Shown here: positions 23,748-31,576 of the stretch, piece after piece | Layout of the letters: each line of letters opens with the position of its first letter | Numbering within the stretch: the stretch's first letter is position 1 | Assembly (NCBI RefSeq): GCF_043196875.1 | Contig: NZ_JBEBMX010000002.1 | Coordinates: forward strand, 310,001-374,000 | Direction of reading: 5' to 3' | Origin: Saccharospirillum sp043196875 | GTDB taxonomy: Bacteria > Pseudomonadota > Gammaproteobacteria > Pseudomonadales > Natronospirillaceae | DNA: 64,000 nucleotides | Made by a program: the position numbers and the translations under genes | Notes under the pieces: generated by a model | Databases searched by the model: none | What the model saw: the letters and a program-made list of their open reading frames with translations, nothing else | Told to the model about the DNA's origin: nothing

Positions 23748-24776
23748 GTGAGTTACCGGATAACGCTGGAAGAAACCGACGAGAGTTTTACCGTCGCTGA
23801 CGACGAGCCCATTCTGGATGCGGCCGAACGCGCCGGTATCAACCTGGCGCATGACTGCCGCTATGGCGGTTGCAGCACCTGTCGGTTCAAGTTGCTTAGC
23901 GGCGAAGTGGGCTACGAAGAAATGCCCTTTGCGCTGACCGAAGCTGAAGCCGAAGCGGGTTACGGTTTGGCGTGCCAGGCGCGCGCCAAATCGGATTTGC
24001 ACATCAGCGCGACCATTCGTCCGGAAGGGTTTATTCAGCCGGATTACCATGAAGCGATCATCGAACAATTGGAATTATTGTGTCACGACGTGGTGCATCT
24101 GGTGTTGCGCATTCCGTCGGCCGCCGAGGTGATTTTTCATCCCGGTCAGTATCTCAATGTGATGCTCGATGATGGTGAACCGCGGTCGTTTTCGATGGCA
24201 TCGCCGCCGGGATCGGAATTGTTTGATCTGCATGTTCGGCGAGTGCCGGGTGGGCGTTTTACCGACACCCTGATCGAACACTATAAGGTCGGCGATACGC
24301 TCGATGTGGAACTGCCACTGGGTGATTTCCGCTTGCAATCGGACGACATCAGCCGGCCGATTTTATTGGTCGCCAGCGGTACTGGTCTGGCACCGATCAA
24401 GTCGATCATCGAGTCGCTGTGTGACAACGCGCTGCGACCGCCGATGACGCTTTATTGGGGCGTGCGCAGTGAACAGGATCTGTATCTCAATCAGCAACTG
24501 ACGCAGTGGGTAGAGCAGTTGGACGACTTTGACTACGCGCCGGTGTTGTCGCGCCCCGATAGCAATTGGCAAGGCCGCAGCGGCTATGTGCAGGACGCCG
24601 TTGTTGCCGACTTTGCCGATCTTTCCGGTTTCGATGCCTATCTGTGCGGTTCGCCGACCATGGTCAAGGCCGCGCGAGATTTATTCGTGCGTCATGGCAT
24701 GCCGATCGAACGCATCTATTCCGATGCCTTTAATTTCAGCCACGAACTGACGGGTGAGTCGGTCGAGACGGCTTAA
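23748..24776 (+). CDS. [2Fe-2S]/FAD/NAD(P)H electron-transfer reductase
   Basis: This 342-residue three-domain reductase is like the oxygenase reductases BenC/XylA and CDP-6-deoxyglucoseen reductase. It has an N-terminal ferredoxin domain with HDCRYGGCSTC plus YGLACQA, an FAD domain with EPRSFSMAS (about residue 145), and an NAD domain with LLVASGTGLAPIKS (about residue 205) and the C-terminal CGSPTMV. It would pass electrons from NAD(P)H to the diiron oxidase, directly or through the ferredoxins at 24789 and 14805. GTG 23748 is chosen, with GAGGAG upstream; a longer frame back to 23715 has no site. The stop lies 12 bp before the next ATG. Confidence 0.9.
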   Translation: MSYRITLEETDESFTVADDEPILDAAERAGINLAHDCRYGGCSTCRFKLLSGEVGYEEMPFALTEAEAEAGYGLACQARAKSDLHISATIRPEGFIQPDYHEAIIEQLELLCHDVVHLVLRIPSAAEVIFHPGQYLNVMLDDGEPRSFSMASPPGSELFDLHVRRVPGGRFTDTLIEHYKVGDTLDVELPLGDFRLQSDDISRPILLVASGTGLAPIKSIIESLCDNALRPPMTLYWGVRSEQDLYLNQQLTQWVEQLDDFDYAPVLSRPDSNWQGRSGYVQDAVVADFADLSGFDAYLCGSPTMVKAARDLFVRHGMPIERIYSDAFNFSHELTGESVETA

Positions 24777-24788
24777 GCAGGTGAAGTT

Positions 24789-25082
24789 ATGTTTGACATC
24801 GTTTTTATCAGTAACGACAACAAAACCGTATCGGTCGCCGACAACGCCAATTTATTGCGCGTCTCCTTGCGCGAACAATGCGGCATTCCGTTTAAATGTG
24901 GCGGCGGTATCTGCGGTACCTGCAAATGCAAAATCGAGCAGGGCCTTGAGAACACCGATGCCGTGAAAAAGAAAGAAGAAAAGTTGCTGACTGCTGAAGA
25001 AATTGCCAGCGGTCATCGCCTGGCTTGCCAGACCTTTGTTAACGGTGACATCGCCGTCAGTTGGCAACCGCGTGCGCGTTAA
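24789..25082 (+). CDS. [2Fe-2S] ferredoxin of the diiron oxidase operon
   Basis: The 97-residue plant-type ferredoxin has FKCGGGICGTCKCKI (C-x4-C-x2-C) and the fourth ligand in HRLACQTF. It is closely similar in design to the ferredoxin at 15095-14805 but clearly a different sequence, so the island has two. It sits directly behind the reductase with AGGTGAAG before its ATG. The likely role is one-electron transfer to the diiron oxidase. Lys-rich VKKKEEKLL in the loop before the last Cys is typical of this group. Confidence 0.9.
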   Translation: MFDIVFISNDNKTVSVADNANLLRVSLREQCGIPFKCGGGICGTCKCKIEQGLENTDAVKKKEEKLLTAEEIASGHRLACQTFVNGDIAVSWQPRAR

Positions 25083-25097
25083 GGTCGGAGGTGCAGA

Positions 25098-25898
25098 ATG
25101 AAAGTTGGCATCATCGGCCTGGGTACAGCCGGGCAGCAATTGATCGAGCGACTGAACAATAAACCCATAGATGGCTGTGAAATTACAGCGGTTTTAGTGC
25201 GCGATGTCAGTCGTTATCCGGCGCAAAAACGGCCCTATTTATTAACCCAGAATCGTGATCTGTTTTTCGCCGAAGGTTTGGATTTGGTGGTGGAAACTGC
25301 CGGCCATCAGGCTGTGGTTGAACACGGCGTGGAATCTTTGCGGCGTGGTGCAGATTTTGTCGTTGTGTCGGTTGGCGCTTTGGGTGAAGCGGACCTCTAC
25401 GATGCCTTGCTGGCGCAAGCGCGGGCGTCGAATCGGCGAGTGATTTTACCGTCGGCGGCGATTGCTGGGCTGGATCGTATTGCCGCCGCCGCCGAAGGTG
25501 ACTTGCAGCAGGTTCGGCTGACGACGCGCAAACCGGTTCGTGCCTGGCGCGGCACCTACGCCGAGACGGTGGTTGATCTGGATGCGGTGCGCGAACCGAT
25601 CAGTATTTTCGAAGGTAATGCGCGCGAATCATCGCGGCTGTTTCCCGAAAGCGTGAATGTGTCGGCGGCCTTGAGTCTGGCGGGTTTAGGCTTTGAACGT
25701 ACTGAAGTTCGCGTTGTGGTCGATCCAACCATCGAGCGCAATATTCATGAAGTCAGCGCTGTTGGCGAATTTGGTGAAGTGCATATCGAAGTGCAGAACA
25801 CGCCGTCGCCGGACAATCCTAAAACTGGCTACATCGTTGCCATGAGCATCGCCAAGGTGCTGCGCAATCTGGCCAGTCCCATCCAGGTCGGTCTCTAG
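25098..25898 (+). CDS. L-aspartate dehydrogenase-like enzyme
   Basis: A 266-residue NAD(P)-dependent dehydrogenase of the AspDH/NadX family. It has an N-terminal Rossmann GIIGLGTAGQQL, LPSAAIAGLDRI (family SGAIGGLD), TTRKPVRAWRG, FEGNARESSRLFPESVNV, the catalytic His of RNIHEVS, and the C-terminal NTPSPDNPKTGY signature. AspDH oxidatively deaminates L-aspartate to iminosuccinate, which hydrolyses to oxaloacetate. In this operon it probably handles aspartate or a close analogue produced by the upstream steps, and RidA (14489-14019) could hydrolyse the imine. The GGAGGTG site is strong. SGAIGG reads SAAIAG here, a small departure that could reflect a different substrate. Confidence 0.87.
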   Translation: MKVGIIGLGTAGQQLIERLNNKPIDGCEITAVLVRDVSRYPAQKRPYLLTQNRDLFFAEGLDLVVETAGHQAVVEHGVESLRRGADFVVVSVGALGEADLYDALLAQARASNRRVILPSAAIAGLDRIAAAAEGDLQQVRLTTRKPVRAWRGTYAETVVDLDAVREPISIFEGNARESSRLFPESVNVSAALSLAGLGFERTEVRVVVDPTIERNIHEVSAVGEFGEVHIEVQNTPSPDNPKTGYIVAMSIAKVLRNLASPIQVGL

Positions 25899-25925
25899 CC
25901 GTCGGTTAATTTTTTGGAGTGAATT

Positions 25926-26864
25926 ATGTGGTTGCCTGCACTGGTCTTGCTGGCCGGTTTGGTCGTGCTTGTGTGGAGCGCCGATCGTTTTGTCGATGGC
26001 GCGGCGGCACTGGCAAAACATCTGGGCATGTCGAGCTTGATGATCGGTATGGTCATTATCGGTTTTGGTACTTCAGCGCCGGAATTGATGGTGTCGGCAT
26101 TCTCGGCCTGGACCGGCAATCCCGGTCTGGCGCTGGGTAATGCTTATGGCTCGAACATTACCAACATTGCCTTGGTGGTCGGGGTGACAGCGTTGGTTTT
26201 GCCGATCCAGTCGCAGCGCTCCATCGCCCGCCGCGAGTTGCCCATTTTGTTGGGCATTACGCTCTTGGCTGGCTGGCAATTGCTGGACGGTTATTTGAGT
26301 CGTCTTGACGCGGCTTTGCTATTGCTGGTCTTTGTTTTGTTGATGGCTTATTCGATCTGGCGGGGTAGCAACGAGCCGGCGGAAGAGATGGCTGACGAGG
26401 TTAACGCCCTGCCGCTGTGGCGGGCGCTGGTCGATTTATCCTTAGGCTTGGCGCTGTTGTTGATCAGTTCGCGTGCCTTGGTTTGGGGCGCGGTAGAAGT
26501 GGCGCAAGCGTTGGGTGTCAGTGAGCTGATTATCGGTTTGACGGTCGTCGCCTTCGGTACTTCGCTGCCGGAACTGGCATCGGCCTTGGCGGCGGTGCGC
26601 AAACGCGAACACGATCTGGCCATCGGCAACGTGCTCGGTTCTGGTCTTTTTAATACGCTGGCGGTGGTCGGTATTGCCGCCGCTGTGCATCCGCTGACGG
26701 TGGCAACTGAGCTGTTGCATCGTGACTGGCTGGTGATGCTGGCGGTGACGCTGCTGTTGTGGGCGCTGGTGTGGCGTGGGCTTATTGGTCGGTTGGCTGG
26801 GGTGCTATTGCTGTTTATCTATCTGGCGTATATAGCCTGGGTGTCCTTACCCTTGTTGGCTTAA
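25926..26864 (+). CDS. CaCA-family calcium/sodium antiporter (YrbG type)
   Basis: A 312-residue inner-membrane antiporter with two homologous halves. Half 1 has GFGTSAPELMVSAFSA and GNAYGSNITNIAL; half 2 has AFGTSLPELASALAA and GNVLGSGLFNTLA. These are the alpha-repeats that coordinate Ca2+/Na+. Ten hydrophobic helices are expected. It follows the AspDH gene by 27 bp with TGGAGTGAATT before ATG, so it may read through from the catabolic operon, though a calcium exchanger has no obvious role in it. Its stop overlaps the opposing patatin gene by 4 bp. Family assignment is firm. Confidence 0.9.
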   Translation: MWLPALVLLAGLVVLVWSADRFVDGAAALAKHLGMSSLMIGMVIIGFGTSAPELMVSAFSAWTGNPGLALGNAYGSNITNIALVVGVTALVLPIQSQRSIARRELPILLGITLLAGWQLLDGYLSRLDAALLLLVFVLLMAYSIWRGSNEPAEEMADEVNALPLWRALVDLSLGLALLLISSRALVWGAVEVAQALGVSELIIGLTVVAFGTSLPELASALAAVRKREHDLAIGNVLGSGLFNTLAVVGIAAAVHPLTVATELLHRDWLVMLAVTLLLWALVWRGLIGRLAGVLLLFIYLAYIAWVSLPLLA

Positions 26865-27928
26865 CGCGCAATTTCCTCGATCGGCCGCAGCATAGCCGCC
26901 AGATCGCCGCTGTTGATCCAGTTATCGAAGGCGTCCGCTAAGCGCTGATTCTCATCGACTACGGTGCGCCAATATTTCAGTCGCGTTTTATCGCTGAGGC
27001 GTTCGAAATCCTTGCGGTCGGGAATCTTGCCGTAGGGCAGGCGGGCGATAAATTCCGGGCTCGGTGTGACCACTAAGGTGTGGCTGTAATGCTCTGCGCT
27101 GATCTTGCGCCAGGGCAGCGGTTTGTCGAACCAGCCGGGTTTCATCACTGGGGAAAAGTGCGGATAGAGCACGATGCCGTTGTCGGGTTTGAACGGCAGA
27201 TCGAAATGGTAGTCGACCATGCCGCCATCGCGATAATGCCCCAGCGGTGCACCCGGCGGGTTATCAACACCGTGAATCACCACCGGGATGGCCGCGGTGG
27301 CGTGCACCGCCGAGCGGAAGTTGGCGGCGCTTAGCGCGACCTGATGAGTGCTGAAATCGTCCCAGTGCGCCAGCGGCAGTTCGCTGTCGTGGCTGCGGAA
27401 TACCACGCGCTCGAAATAGCGCGGTAGAGATTTTCTGGATATCAGATTTGCCAAGGCCACCCGGCCAAAGGCCAGCGCTTGCCGGCGCGGGGTGGTGACG
27501 GTGGTGGCGCCTTTGCACAGAGCGGTAACGATGTGCAGTTGGCGTTCGGGGTTGAGGTCGGCCAGGCCGCCGGCGCCGATCATGCTGTCGATAAAATCCA
27601 GCGTCTTGGTGGTAATTTCATCGGCATCGGCGTGCTCGGTGTAGCGTTGTTCCAGGTAACCTTCTTCCAGCCGTTCAATGGCTGCGAAAGCATCGTTATT
27701 GGCGTAGGCGGTCATGCGCAGCGCGCCGATGGACGAGCCGACCAGATCAACCGGATGCGGAATTTTGGGTAGCCATTCGCGCACCAGATAGCGGTCCAGA
27801 TGGGTCAGTACAAAGCATTTTGGGCCACCGGACGCGCCGAGGATGACGCGGATGTCTTTAGGTGTCAGGCCCTGTTGTTGGATGTGCTCGAAGGCGTTGC
27901 GGCCAGCGTACAGATGCAGATCGCTCAA
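26861..27928 (-). CDS. Patatin-like phospholipase
   Basis: This 355-residue cytosolic lipase-like protein has the patatin catalytic set: oxyanion loop GASGGPK (about residue 31), nucleophile elbow GSSIGAL (G-x-S-x-G, about residue 65) and catalytic Asp in YRDGGMVDYHF (about residue 220). It hydrolyses acyl esters of lipids. The start is a TTG at 27928, since the frame is closed just upstream and no ATG fits the family N-terminus. An AGTCCCC/GGGGACT hairpin (27934-27960) lies in its leader and may limit translation. No secretion signal is seen. The lipid substrate is unknown. Confidence 0.85.
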   Translation of the reverse strand: MSDLHLYAGRNAFEHIQQQGLTPKDIRVILGASGGPKCFVLTHLDRYLVREWLPKIPHPVDLVGSSIGALRMTAYANNDAFAAIERLEEGYLEQRYTEHADADEITTKTLDFIDSMIGAGGLADLNPERQLHIVTALCKGATTVTTPRRQALAFGRVALANLISRKSLPRYFERVVFRSHDSELPLAHWDDFSTHQVALSAANFRSAVHATAAIPVVIHGVDNPPGAPLGHYRDGGMVDYHFDLPFKPDNGIVLYPHFSPVMKPGWFDKPLPWRKISAEHYSHTLVVTPSPEFIARLPYGKIPDRKDFERLSDKTRLKYWRTVVDENQRLADAFDNWINSGDLAAMLRPIEEIAR

Positions 27929-28023
27929 AGGTCAGTCCCCCGCTAAATAAGCAGGGGACTATAACATGACCGTTGGTCAGTTCCGTGAACAGCTGGGTGG
28001 TCGTGACTTTTGGCCAGTCGGGC

Positions 28024-28773
28024 TTAGTGCGCCGCCAGCCATTGCTTGAAGGTTTTCGGTGCAGCGGCAAGCAACTCGCCTTTTTTGATGCTGGCCGGGC
28101 CGCCTGTGCGATCACCCGACAGCGCGCCGGCTTCCTGCAGCAACAGGCTGGCAGCGGCGAAATCGACCGGGTTCAGATCGTCGGCGAACGCCAGTTGCAG
28201 GCGACCGGCAACCAGGTTGGCCATGCTCAGCAAACCACAGCCCGTAACACGCACACCGGCAACGCGCTCGGCCCATTGGGCGCTGGTGGCGAAGTCGCGG
28301 GTTTCGAAGCCAGCGATGGCTTTATCGAGGCTGCCACCGGCGACGCGCACGCGACGCTCGTTCAACTGCACGCCACGGCCGCGCATGGCGCCGTATTCGT
28401 CGCCACTGGCCGGGTCGAGTAGGGCCACGGCTTCGATGCGGTCGGCACGGAAGTAGCTGATGTTGATCAGGTAGCCGGGGTAACCGGTGCGGTAGTTGGT
28501 CTCGCCGCTGATGATGTTGATCTGCCAGACCGATTCGCCGTCGTAATCACGGCTTTCATCGCGGCCGATTTGCAGGCAGTCGATGTGGTGGCGTTGGTGG
28601 GCTTTGCGGATGGCCTTGCGGGCACGCCAGGCGGCGTCTTCGATGGCTTTGCTGAACACCGTCTCACGGCTGTCGCCTTCCGCCGTCAGGGAGTCGATGT
28701 TGGCCAGGGTGTAGCTCAGTTTGTCGGCCGCAGCGCGCGCAGCGCGCAGGGCAATGGTTACGATCGGTTGCAT
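28024..28773 (-). CDS. suhB: SuhB/inositol-monophosphatase homologue lacking catalytic residues
   Basis: A 249-residue protein that aligns with SuhB from its start (MQPIVTIALRAARAA) to its end. It sits beside trmJ and cysE as suhB does in many gammaproteobacteria. The metal-binding DPLDGT of the family reads NIISGE here (in VWQINIISGETNYRTGYP), the GEEG motif reads IGRDES, and the TEVD motif is absent. Only the late VDFAAASLLLQEAG keeps an Asp. Phosphatase activity is therefore very unlikely. SuhB also works as an rRNA antitermination factor with NusA and RNA polymerase, a role that does not need catalysis, so a structural role may remain. ATG 28773 is used rather than 28788. Confidence 0.8.
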   Translation of the reverse strand: MQPIVTIALRAARAAADKLSYTLANIDSLTAEGDSRETVFSKAIEDAAWRARKAIRKAHQRHHIDCLQIGRDESRDYDGESVWQINIISGETNYRTGYPGYLINISYFRADRIEAVALLDPASGDEYGAMRGRGVQLNERRVRVAGGSLDKAIAGFETRDFATSAQWAERVAGVRVTGCGLLSMANLVAGRLQLAFADDLNPVDFAAASLLLQEAGALSGDRTGGPASIKKGELLAAAPKTFKQWLAAH

Positions 28774-29014
28774 AGGCTTACTTCTCACTCATATGACGGC
28801 CCAACCGTGCGCAATCGGGCCAGCGTTTCAGATTAGACAGAAACGCGCAGGCCGACGCAGGGTTGAGGCATGCCGCAAGGACGGGTTTGTTAAACAGCGT
28901 TCTGGAAGCTGCCAACCTTGGCGAGGTAACACGCCTGGGGCAGCCTTCCGGAAAAAGGGCGCGTATAATAGCGGCATTCGCCTCTTTCTTTAATAGCTTC
29001 GGGAAGTTTTTTTC

Positions 29015-29803
29015 ATGTCCGAGCCGCAATCGGCCACCGTTTCCACTAACCCAGCATCGGAGTTGGACCTCAGCGCCATCCGTGTGGTGCTGGTGCACAC
29101 CTCTCACTCCGGCAATATCGGCGCTGCTGCCCGCGCCATGAAAACCATGGGGCTCAGCGATTTAGCGCTGGTGTCGCCCAAAGAATTCCCGTCGGAAGAA
29201 GCCACGGCGCGTTCTTCCGGCGCTCAGGATCTGCTTGAAAACGCCCGGGTGGTCGAAAACCTCGATGACGCCATCGCCGATTGCGGCTTAGTGGTTGGCG
29301 CCTCGGCGCGCTCGCGGTCGCTGCCCTGGCCGATGCTCGACCCGCGCCAACTGGCTGATCGAATTGCCGATCATCCCGCCGGTTCGAAAATCGCCTTGCT
29401 GTTTGGCCGCGAACGTTCGGGCCTGACCAACGAAGAGCTGGCGCGTTGTCATTATCATGTGAACATTCCCGCCAACCCGGATTATTCCTCGCTGAACCTG
29501 GCGCAGGCGGTGCAGGTGCTGGCGTACGAACTGCGCATGCGTTCGCTGGACCAGGAACCGCGTCCGGCTGGCCCTTGGGGCGTGGAGTGGGATCAGCCAC
29601 CGGCCAATGCCGATCAGTTGGAAGGGCTGTTCCAGGCGTGGGAGAAGACGCTGGTTGAAGTCGATTTCCTCGACCCCACTAACCCGAGAACCTTGATGAA
29701 TAAGGTGCGCAGGCTAATACTGCGGGCCCAACCCGATGAAGTGGAAGCCAATATCCTGCGTGGCTTTTTGACCCAGGTCGATAAATCCCTGAGGAAGCGT
29801 TGA
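29015..29803 (+). CDS. trmJ: tRNA (cytidine/uridine-32 2'-O)-methyltransferase TrmJ
   Basis: The 262-residue SpoU/SPOUT methyltransferase starts its domain with IRVVLVHTSHSGNIGAAARAMKTMG. It carries the trefoil-knot SAM motifs LLFGRERSGLTNEEL (about residue 128) and NPDYSSLNLAQAVQVLAYE (about residue 150). It methylates the ribose of residue 32 in tRNAs. It is divergent from the suhB homologue and directly followed by cysE (2-bp gap), the usual gammaproteobacterial order. A C-terminal helical extension ending in LTQVDKSLRKR is normal for the family. Confidence is high. Confidence 0.93.
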   Translation: MSEPQSATVSTNPASELDLSAIRVVLVHTSHSGNIGAAARAMKTMGLSDLALVSPKEFPSEEATARSSGAQDLLENARVVENLDDAIADCGLVVGASARSRSLPWPMLDPRQLADRIADHPAGSKIALLFGRERSGLTNEELARCHYHVNIPANPDYSSLNLAQAVQVLAYELRMRSLDQEPRPAGPWGVEWDQPPANADQLEGLFQAWEKTLVEVDFLDPTNPRTLMNKVRRLILRAQPDEVEANILRGFLTQVDKSLRKR

Positions 29804-29805
29804 TC

Positions 29806-30594
29806 ATGTTTAATGGTGTGAAGGAAGACATTAAAAGCGTCTTCGACCGTGACCCCGCCGCCCGCAACTGGTTCGAAGTACTGCTCAACTACCCGGGCCT
29901 GCATGCGCTGCTGTTGCACCGGCTGAACCATCGGTTGTGGAACTGGAACCTGAAAACGCTGGCGCGCTGGATGTCGCAATTTTCCCGCTGGCTGACCGGC
30001 ATCGAAATCCATCCCGGTGCCAAGATCGGTCGTCGCTTCTTTATCGACCACGGCATGGGCGTGGTGATTGGTGAAACCGCCGAGATCGGCGACGACGTCA
30101 CCATTTATCAGGGCGTCACCCTGGGTGGCACCAGTTGGAAAAAAGGCAAGCGGCACCCGACGTTAGAAGACGGCGTTATCGTCGGCGCCGGCGCCAAGGT
30201 GCTCGGCCCGTTTACTGTCGGCCGCAATGCCCGGATCGGCTCTAATGCCGTAGTGACCAAGGAAGTTCCGGAATCGGCCACGGTGGTGGGCGTGCCTGGT
30301 CGTATCGTTAAGCAGGGTGGAGAAAAGGTTCTGCCGTTCAGCGAACAGCAAAAAGCCATGGCCGACAAAATGGGTTTCGATGCCTACGGCGTCTCCTCGA
30401 TGCCCGACCCGACGGCCCACGCCATTAAAGCCTTGCTCGATCACATTCATGCCCAGGACGAACGCATCAATTCCATCTGCAAGTCGATGAAACGCCTGGA
30501 TGCGAGTTATAAAGCGCTGGATGCGCCGGAGTTGAGCGATGAAGATTTCGCACCGATTGAAGATTCGGACCGGTCAGCCAACAGTGGTGGCTGA
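29806..30594 (+). CDS. cysE: Serine O-acetyltransferase
   Basis: A 262-residue CysE. The N-terminal helical part is followed by a left-handed beta-helix of hexapeptide repeats from about residue 65 (GIEIHPGAKIGRRFFIDHGMGVVIGETAEIG...). The catalytic IDHGMG and the acetyl-CoA loop TLGGTSWKKGKRHPT are intact. It makes O-acetylserine from serine and acetyl-CoA, the first step of cysteine synthesis. It is of the shorter Pseudomonas/Azotobacter type. ATG 29806 is preferred (AGGAAG upstream) over a TTG six bases earlier. The acidic C-terminal tail (about residues 230-262) is variable in the family and may alter cysteine feedback. It ends at a strong terminator. Confidence 0.93.
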   Translation: MFNGVKEDIKSVFDRDPAARNWFEVLLNYPGLHALLLHRLNHRLWNWNLKTLARWMSQFSRWLTGIEIHPGAKIGRRFFIDHGMGVVIGETAEIGDDVTIYQGVTLGGTSWKKGKRHPTLEDGVIVGAGAKVLGPFTVGRNARIGSNAVVTKEVPESATVVGVPGRIVKQGGEKVLPFSEQQKAMADKMGFDAYGVSSMPDPTAHAIKALLDHIHAQDERINSICKSMKRLDASYKALDAPELSDEDFAPIEDSDRSANSGG

Positions 30595-30610
30595 AGACTA
30601 AAGAATAAAA

Positions 30611-30637
30611 AAAACGCGCTCTAGGGCGCGTTTTTTT
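30611..30637. terminator. Bidirectional rho-independent terminator
   Basis: AAAACGCGC (30611-30619) pairs with GCGCGTTTT (30626-30634); T7 follows and an A-run precedes. It ends both cysE and the opposing phosphoesterase gene. Confidence 0.9.
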
Positions 30638-30648
30638 ATGGCCGTAGA

Positions 30649-31461
30649 TCAGCTGTGAGCGATAGGTTGGTTGTTTGGCGCTTGCCAGGTCGGCGACGGA
30701 TGCAAGTGGGTTCCGGTTTGAGCGTGGGGGACTTCGAGCAGTTCCAGGCTGCCATCTTGGTGTTCGAGCAGGGCGGAGCAGCTTTCTACCCAGTCACCAT
30801 CGTTGGCGTAAACAAAGCCATCGTTGATGCGCAGTTTGCTTTGGTGAATGTGGCCGCAGACGACGCCTTGAACGCCTTGCTCACGGGCGTAGTGGATGAC
30901 CTTTTCTTCAAAGCTTTCGATATAGGCGCGGGCTTTTTTCGATCGCATTTTCAGTGCGCCGGGCAGCGACCAATAAGATTTACCCAGCCAGGAGCGCAAC
31001 CGATTCAGGTGACGGTTCAGGGTGACCACGGTCTCATAAGCCCATTCGCCGATGTGCCACCAGAAATGTCCGCAGTAGATATCGTCGTCGAAGCGGTCGC
31101 CGTGCAGCAGCAAATAGCGTTCACCACTGGCGGCGGTATGAATGGCTTCGTGTTCGACGCGCACCGGGCCCAGGTGCGTATCGGCGAAGTGGCGGAAAAA
31201 CGGATCGTGATTGCCCGGTACATAGACCACTTCGGTACCGCTTTTGGCTTTGGCAAGAATCAGTTTGAGGATGCTTTCGTGATGCTTGTGCCAGCGGCCC
31301 TTGCGGGTGCTGAGCTTCCACAGGTCGACGATGTCGCCGAGCAGATAGAGGTAGTCGGTCTCGGTGTTGTTGAGAAAGTCGGCCAGCAAATCCACCTGGC
31401 TGTTGGGGTTGGCGAGGTGAATATCGGATATGAACACAGCGCGAACGCGACGTTGGGTCAT
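30649..31461 (-). CDS. UDP-2,3-diacylglucosamine diphosphatase-like metallophosphoesterase
   Basis: A 270-residue calcineurin-type phosphoesterase with all metal motifs: FISDIHL (residue 10), LLGDIVDLW (residue 40), PGNHDPFF (residue 80), LLHGDRFDDD (residue 118) and GHIHQSKL (residue 200). Length and motif spacing match the LpxH-like group annotated as UDP-2,3-diacylglucosamine diphosphatase, which makes lipid X in lipid A synthesis. It is about 30 residues longer than E. coli LpxH, so it may be the second, LpxH2-like paralogue. The GGGAG site is good. The gene appears monocistronic. Confidence 0.8.
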   Translation of the reverse strand: MTQRRVRAVFISDIHLANPNSQVDLLADFLNNTETDYLYLLGDIVDLWKLSTRKGRWHKHHESILKLILAKAKSGTEVVYVPGNHDPFFRHFADTHLGPVRVEHEAIHTAASGERYLLLHGDRFDDDIYCGHFWWHIGEWAYETVVTLNRHLNRLRSWLGKSYWSLPGALKMRSKKARAYIESFEEKVIHYAREQGVQGVVCGHIHQSKLRINDGFVYANDGDWVESCSALLEHQDGSLELLEVPHAQTGTHLHPSPTWQAPNNQPIAHS

Positions 31462-31576
31462 GGCTCAGTCTCCCATGGCAGAGTTAGGCCAAGGCTAGGC
31501 TGGGCGGATGAAGCTAGGGTGACAGCATCATGACGCTTTGATGAATGCGATGACATCTATGCCAGTATTCACCGGG

